In this document: one piece after another, positions 59,782-64,000 of the stretch
Layout: each line of letters starts with the position of its first letter
How positions within the stretch are numbered: position 1 is the stretch's first letter
From: Sinanaerobacter chloroacetimidivorans
Lineage (GTDB): Bacteria; Bacillota; Clostridia; Peptostreptococcales; Anaerovoracaceae
Direction: 5' to 3'
Assembly: GCF_018128545.1 (NCBI RefSeq)
Contig: NZ_JAGSND010000011.1
Location: forward strand, 1-64,000
DNA: 64,000 nucleotides
The notes under the pieces: model-generated
Seen by the model: only the letters and a program-made list of their open reading frames with translations
Told to the model about the DNA's origin: nothing
Databases searched by the model: none
Made by a program: the position numbers and the translations under genes

Positions 59782-60855
59782 TTAGCGATGTCTGACTTTA
59801 TATCGTTCCAAACCCAAATCAATAATTTTTTCGATCAGGTTTGGATAAGCGAAACCCGCTTCAGCCCAAAGAAGAGGGAACATACTGTATTTGGTGAACC
59901 CGGGTATCGTATTGATTTCATTTAAATACACTTTATTTGTTCCCTTTTCCAGGAAGAAATCAACCCGGGCAAAGCCTGAACAATCCAGCAGACAATAGGC
60001 TTCTGCGGCAATTACACGGATTTCCTGCGCAATTTCATCCGGAATATCTGCAGGAATACACATTTTTGACTGTCCGCCGTCGAAGTACTTCGCTTTATAA
60101 TCATAGAATTCAGCGGAGGGCAAGATCTCACCTACAGCCGCAACTTCCGGATTATAATTGCCCAAAACACCGGTTTCCAGTTCCCTGCAATCCAGCCCTT
60201 CTTCCAGAACCAAACGCCTGTCATACGCTGCTGCCAGCTGAAGGGCGGAAATCAGCTCTTCCTGATTATGTACCTTGCTGATCCCAACACTGGATCCCAT
60301 GTTGGAAGGTTTTACAAAAATTGGATAAGGCAGGAATTTTTCGGTCCGTTGAATCACACCTTGAAGATTCTCTTCGATTTCCTCCTTTTGAAGCATTAAA
60401 TGCCTGCATACCGGCAAGTTACGCTTTGCAAAGATTTCTTTGGCCAGCGCTTTATCCATGGCTGCCGCAGAACCCAACACACCACAGCCACCATAAGGAA
60501 TGTCTGCCATCTCAAAGAGCCCCTGAATGGTTCCATCCTCACCAAATGGGCCATGCAAAACAGGCAGGGCAAAATCGATGATGCTTTTTAAGGATTTCCC
60601 ACCGGCGCCCAGGACTGTAATCCCATATTTATCCGGGTCATTGGCAAGTGCAGCTTCCGCTTCCTGCTGCCAGCTTCCGTCCTCTATTTTTTCAACAGGG
60701 CCGTCATAGAGCAGCCAGTTCCCTTCCTTTGTAATCCCGATCAACACAAGCTGAAACTTTTCTTTATCTATGGCCTTGATCACAGAGGTCGCCGACATTA
60801 ACGAAATTTCATGCTCCCCTGAACGGCCTCCAAATATTACGCCTAATTTTATCAT
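59782..60855 (-). CDS. ddl: D-alanine--D-alanine ligase
   Basis: A 357-residue ATP-grasp enzyme making the D-Ala-D-Ala dipeptide for peptidoglycan. Motifs: GVIFGGRSGEHEISLMSA, VLHGPFGEDGTIQGLFE, GCGVLGSAAAMDK, FVKPSNMGSSVGISK, and the Mg-binding VYLNEINTIPGFT. The tail TKYSMFPLLW is D-Ala type by my reading; D-Lac specificity would need an F-loop check. ATG 60855 follows GGAGGG; the frame opens further to 60876 without a better site. Confidence 0.96.
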   Translation of the reverse strand: MIKLGVIFGGRSGEHEISLMSATSVIKAIDKEKFQLVLIGITKEGNWLLYDGPVEKIEDGSWQQEAEAALANDPDKYGITVLGAGGKSLKSIIDFALPVLHGPFGEDGTIQGLFEMADIPYGGCGVLGSAAAMDKALAKEIFAKRNLPVCRHLMLQKEEIEENLQGVIQRTEKFLPYPIFVKPSNMGSSVGISKVHNQEELISALQLAAAYDRRLVLEEGLDCRELETGVLGNYNPEVAAVGEILPSAEFYDYKAKYFDGGQSKMCIPADIPDEIAQEIRVIAAEAYCLLDCSGFARVDFFLEKGTNKVYLNEINTIPGFTKYSMFPLLWAEAGFAYPNLIEKIIDLGLERYKVRHR

Positions 60856-60883
60856 AGGAATACCCTCCAATCGCATAGAGTCA

Positions 60884-60909
60884 GGGCTGGTTAGATGTCT
60901 AACCAGCCC
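60884..60909 (-). promoter_or_regulatory. Perfect hairpin in the leader of ddl
   Basis: GGGCTGGTTAGA (60884-60895) and TCTAACCAGCCC (60898-60909) form a 12-base perfect inverted repeat, starting 29 bases upstream of the ddl start. There is no T-run. It could be an operator palindrome or an mRNA stabiliser. A TATAAT lies about 25-30 bases further upstream. Confidence 0.6.
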
Positions 60910-60963
60910 CGCAAGTGTTCTAACAGTTTATTATATCATAAATTTTAAATAATCATGCGACTT

Positions 60964-61578
60964 TTATGATTCCTCTTGTAATTTTGCTTTTAGCAAATCC
61001 CTGATTTCTGTCAATAATTGGGTTTCCTTGGAGCCGGCGGACTGAGACTGCTGTGAAGGCGGTATTCCGGTTGACTCCGTAGACTGCGGCCCGGTGGAGG
61101 CTGCCATTGTCTGTGCCCCAGAGTTGGCGGTTGCCGGTGCGCCGGAGTTGGCTGCCATTGTCTGAATTCCGGCGGCTGCCGGCGGCTGAGTCCCTGTGCT
61201 TACGGGCGGTTTGGAACTTATGTCCGGTGGTTTCGTTCCCGGAGGAGGCGGTGGTGCTTCCGCAGCCGACATATTCAGCTGCTCTCCTTTTCTCCGGGTT
61301 TTATTGATCATTTTAATAACCAGAAAGATCGAAAATGCTATAATTAAAAAGTCCACCACATTCTGTATAAAATTGCCGTACAGAATTTCCGCATCGGGCC
61401 CCAGTTCATACTTTAAATGCCTGAAGTCGATACCGGCCATGTAATATCCAAAGATCGGCATGACGATATCATTGACAATAGACGTGACAATTTTTCCGAA
61501 GGCGCCGCCGATAATGATCCCAACGGCCATATCGACCATATTGCCTTTCAGTGCGAACTCTTTAAATTCCTTAAGCAT
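60964..61578 (-). CDS. mscL: Large-conductance mechanosensitive channel with long linker
   Basis: A 204-residue MscL, about 65 longer than usual. The channel part is normal: [38 protein letters not shown], and the second helix [17 protein letters not shown]. Between it and the C-terminal bundle helix ([17 protein letters not shown]) is an insert of about 80 residues (104-184) of Pro, Ala, Ser, Thr, Gly and Gln, including [21 protein letters not shown]. It opens under hypo-osmotic stress. The stop of hslO lies one base upstream. Confidence 0.95.
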   Translation of the reverse strand: MLKEFKEFALKGNMVDMAVGIIIGGAFGKIVTSIVNDIVMPIFGYYMAGIDFRHLKYELGPDAEILYGNFIQNVVDFLIIAFSIFLVIKMINKTRRKGEQLNMSAAEAPPPPPGTKPPDISSKPPVSTGTQPPAAAGIQTMAANSGAPATANSGAQTMAASTGPQSTESTGIPPSQQSQSAGSKETQLLTEIRDLLKAKLQEES

Positions 61579-61579
61579 T

Positions 61580-62509
61580 TTAACCTCCGATTCCCAAGCT
61601 CTCCTTTAATAACTGCTCCAGGTGTTCTTTATCAAAATGATATTTCTTCTCGCAAAATTGGCAAACCAGCTCTGCTTGTCCGTCTTCTTCGATGATTTCC
61701 TTCAGATCTCCTGGTCCGATGCTGATCAGGACCTTTTCCAACCGCTCTGCTGAGCAGTCACAATCCCATTTCAGCTCTCTGAATTCCAGGGTTTCCACTG
61801 CAAATTTCTCCGGAAGGTCAGCAAAAATAGTCTGAAGTAAGCCTGTCATGATGGCCTCTTCCGTTTTGCCATTTGATCTTTTCACTTCTTCTTCAACCAA
61901 ACTGCTGATTGGAGTCATTTTGTCAAGCAGCAGCTCCAAAGCATCCACAGCCTCCTGATCCCCGTCGGGAAGCATCTGTATCATCATTCCCCCTGCCGAG
62001 AGAGTGCTGCCATCGGTATTGATTCTGACGCCCAGAGCCACCGAGGTGGACTGCTGTTCAGAAAGGAAGAAATAGGCAGTCAAATCATCTGCAATTTCCC
62101 CGGTTACAAGATCAATTTTCCCCACATAAGGCTCTCTCATTCCTAAATCTTTAATTACGGTCAAGGTGCCCACGCCAATGGCTCCGCCTACGTTAAGCTT
62201 GCCATCCTCGCGAAGCGGAAGTTCCACGTCAGGATTTGAGATATATCCTTTCACGCTGCCGGCACCGTTGGCCGTGACGAGAATCTCACCTGCCGGGCCC
62301 TCGCCTTTAAATTGAATCGTCAGCTTATCCTCTTTATTTTTTAGCTGCAAACCCATGATCCCGGCTCCGGTCAGCACTCTCCCAAGAGCTGCGGCAGCCA
62401 AAGGGCTGGCCTGGTGGATTTGCCTTGCATCTTCCACCATGGTGGTGGTTATGGCCAGGTAAACACGAAAGGAACGGCTTTTATCAATTGCGATTAATGC
62501 TTTGTTCAT
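61580..62509 (-). CDS. hslO: Redox-regulated chaperonin Hsp33
   Basis: A 309-residue chaperone. The N-terminal substrate-binding domain ([41 protein letters not shown]) is followed by the zinc switch: CDC (about 245-247) and CQFC (about 280-283). Disulphide formation in the switch activates it under oxidative stress. Its ATG overlaps the stop of the phosphoglucomutase gene (ATGA). Confidence 0.95.
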   Translation of the reverse strand: MNKALIAIDKSRSFRVYLAITTTMVEDARQIHQASPLAAAALGRVLTGAGIMGLQLKNKEDKLTIQFKGEGPAGEILVTANGAGSVKGYISNPDVELPLREDGKLNVGGAIGVGTLTVIKDLGMREPYVGKIDLVTGEIADDLTAYFFLSEQQSTSVALGVRINTDGSTLSAGGMMIQMLPDGDQEAVDALELLLDKMTPISSLVEEEVKRSNGKTEEAIMTGLLQTIFADLPEKFAVETLEFRELKWDCDCSAERLEKVLISIGPGDLKEIIEEDGQAELVCQFCEKKYHFDKEHLEQLLKESLGIGG

Positions 62510-64000
62510 TTAATTTCTCCTATGACTTCTCGTAATGCTTCTTTCAGTAACTGTATAATCTGCTCAGATTCCTTTTTATCCGATCCCTTAGAGGAAAGAT
62601 AAATTTTCAATTTTGGTTCCGTTCCGGAGGGACGTACGATAAAACTGCTTCCGTCCTCCAGAATATATTCCAATACGTCAGATTTGGGCAGATGAATCGG
62701 CCTTGATCCTACTGCAAGATCACAGCTGCCTCCTCCGAGGATTCTCCTTTGAGAAGACTGATAGTCGGCAATCTGAACAACTTTTTTCCCGATGAAGTTC
62801 GCGGGTGCTTTTTTCTTTAAGTTTTCCATGATTGCGGCCATTTTATCCATTCCGGCAGCACCTTCAAAGGCAAATTCCATCAAATCATTTTTATAATATC
62901 CATATTTATCATAAAGGGCCTCCAAACGATCTACCAAAGTGATTCCCTGCTGCTTGTAGTATGCCGCCATTTCACAAATCAGCATGGATGCGTTCACTCC
63001 GTCCTTGTCTCTCACATAGGCTCCTGCAAGATAGCCATAGCTTTCTTCAAAACCGAACAGGAACCTCTTCTCTTCTCCTTTTTGCTCCAGCAAACCAACC
63101 TGTTCTCCAATGAATTTAAATCCGGTCAGGACATCGATCATTTGAACGCCGTAATTTTTAGCCACACTGTCGGCCATTTTACTGGAAACGATCGTTTTGA
63201 CAGCTATGGGTTTTTCAGGCATGATTTTCTTTTGGCAGATAAAGTCAAGGAGCAAGACGCCCACCTCGTTACCGGTGAGCAGGAGATATTCCTCTGTCTC
63301 TGCGCTCAGATCCTTATGCCTTACCGCAATGCCCACTCTGTCACAGTCCGGATCTGTTGCCAATAAAAGATCCGGCCCCTTTCCTTCTTCAGAGAGTTTT
63401 TTACACAGCGCTAAACCGAAAGCTAAGGCCTCCTTCTTCTCCGGATTGGGATAGGGGCAGGTTGGAAAGTTCCCGTCGGGAAGTTCCTGCTCCGGAACCA
63501 CCTGTACGTTTTTTACTCCGACGCGTTCTAAGATCTTCCTCACCGGTTTGTTTCCCGTTCCGTTTAAAGGTGTATACACCACCGCCAAGGCATCACAGCC
63601 TATTCCCATGCTTTCCTTCTGTACCGCATCCAGATAGGCTTCCGTCACCTCGTCTGACAGGAAGGTAATCCAAGGCAGGCCTTCTTCTGAAAGCAGAGAT
63701 TTGGCAAAGTCCCGATTCTCCTTCAAACTTCCCTTCCTTGACGGTGCCAGAGTCTTCACATCTGTAAAAATATCCACTTTTTCGATAAGGCTGAGAACTT
63801 CCCCTGCTGCGTCGAGAGTCAGCTGGCAGCCTTCCTCGTTATATACTTTATATCCGTTATATTGGGATGGATTGTGACTGGCGGTTACCATAATCCCGGC
63901 AGCACAGCTGTAGTACCGTACTGCAAAGGACAAAGCGGGAGTAGGCATGAGTTCCTCATACAGATAGACCCGAATTCCGTTTGCCGCCAAGACATAAGCT
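62506..64000 (-). CDS. Phosphoglucomutase/phosphomannomutase, 5' end outside the window
   Basis: The visible part is about 498 residues and runs off the right edge; the frame stays open to the end (AYVLAANGIRVYLYEE). About 80 N-terminal residues are missing. Catalytic Ser in TASHNPSQYNG, Mg loop DPDCDRVG, sugar loop FEESYGYL and phosphate loop RPSGTEPKLKIY are all present. It most resembles the PgcA type. It interconverts hexose 1- and 6-phosphates. It heads or belongs to an operon with hslO and mscL. Confidence 0.95.
   Translation of the reverse strand, partial: AYVLAANGIRVYLYEELMPTPALSFAVRYYSCAAGIMVTASHNPSQYNGYKVYNEEGCQLTLDAAGEVLSLIEKVDIFTDVKTLAPSRKGSLKENRDFAKSLLSEEGLPWITFLSDEVTEAYLDAVQKESMGIGCDALAVVYTPLNGTGNKPVRKILERVGVKNVQVVPEQELPDGNFPTCPYPNPEKKEALAFGLALCKKLSEEGKGPDLLLATDPDCDRVGIAVRHKDLSAETEEYLLLTGNEVGVLLLDFICQKKIMPEKPIAVKTIVSSKMADSVAKNYGVQMIDVLTGFKFIGEQVGLLEQKGEEKRFLFGFEESYGYLAGAYVRDKDGVNASMLICEMAAYYKQQGITLVDRLEALYDKYGYYKNDLMEFAFEGAAGMDKMAAIMENLKKKAPANFIGKKVVQIADYQSSQRRILGGGSCDLAVGSRPIHLPKSDVLEYILEDGSSFIVRPSGTEPKLKIYLSSKGSDKKESEQIIQLLKEALREVIGEIK

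Overview
The window reads as chromosomal DNA of a low-to-mid GC anaerobic Firmicute (class Clostridia). The evidence is strong AGGAGG-type ribosome binding sites with some TTG/GTG starts, B. subtilis-type PurF with a cleavable propeptide and iron-sulphur cysteines, many SLH-domain wall proteins, a putrescine aminotransferase, FeoAB, and an F-type ATP synthase whose c subunit carries the sodium-ligand residues. I cannot name the species. A Clostridia lineage that ferments amino acids or amines is an inference. I saw no rRNA or tRNA gene, intact insertion sequence, prophage or CRISPR array.

Left third (1-21 kb). A purine operon on the minus strand runs purL-purE-purC-purF-purM-purN-purH. It starts from a sigma-A-like promoter with paired PurR-type CGAAYATT boxes. 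It is interrupted between purE and purC by a 203-bp imperfect palindrome and one copy of a 152-bp repeat; the second copy follows purH. Upstream lie a secreted lytic transglycosylase, a putrescine aminotransferase (patA), a radical SAM protein, a split ThrE-type exporter, feoAB, a PhzF-family gene behind an unassigned attenuator-like leader, and a CorA-type transporter.

Middle (21-35 kb). The complete atpIBEFHAGDC operon is followed by a cell-surface block: a TolC-like alpha-helical protein co-oriented with an SLH protein, then the likely main S-layer protein gene, which has a near-consensus promoter and double hairpins at its 3' end. Beyond it is a gene-poor stretch with the C-terminal remnant of a tyrosine recombinase.

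Right-middle (35-54 kb). A striking Cys/His-rich protein with seven 11-residue CKHDHHDKWDP-type units comes first, then an MFS transporter and a second surface block: three SLH genes in a row, one with about twelve GLUG-like repeats; a divergent SLH/Ig-like protein; a CDGSH iron-sulphur protein; a 2050-residue exported protein; and an SLH protein immediately upstream of it. In all, seven SLH proteins lie within 24 kb.

Right end (54-64 kb). Housekeeping genes: a UPF0371/DUF1846 protein, an SDR dehydrogenase, a CtpA-type protease, a DUF1934 protein, an unlisted 45-residue protein, a ferritin-like protein, D-Ala-D-Ala ligase, MscL with an unusual 80-residue low-complexity linker, Hsp33, and a phosphoglucomutase cut by the window edge. 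The candidates for something new are the Cys/His repeat protein, the TolC-like/SLH gene pair, the 2050-residue protein with its SLH partner, and the phzF leader RNA.
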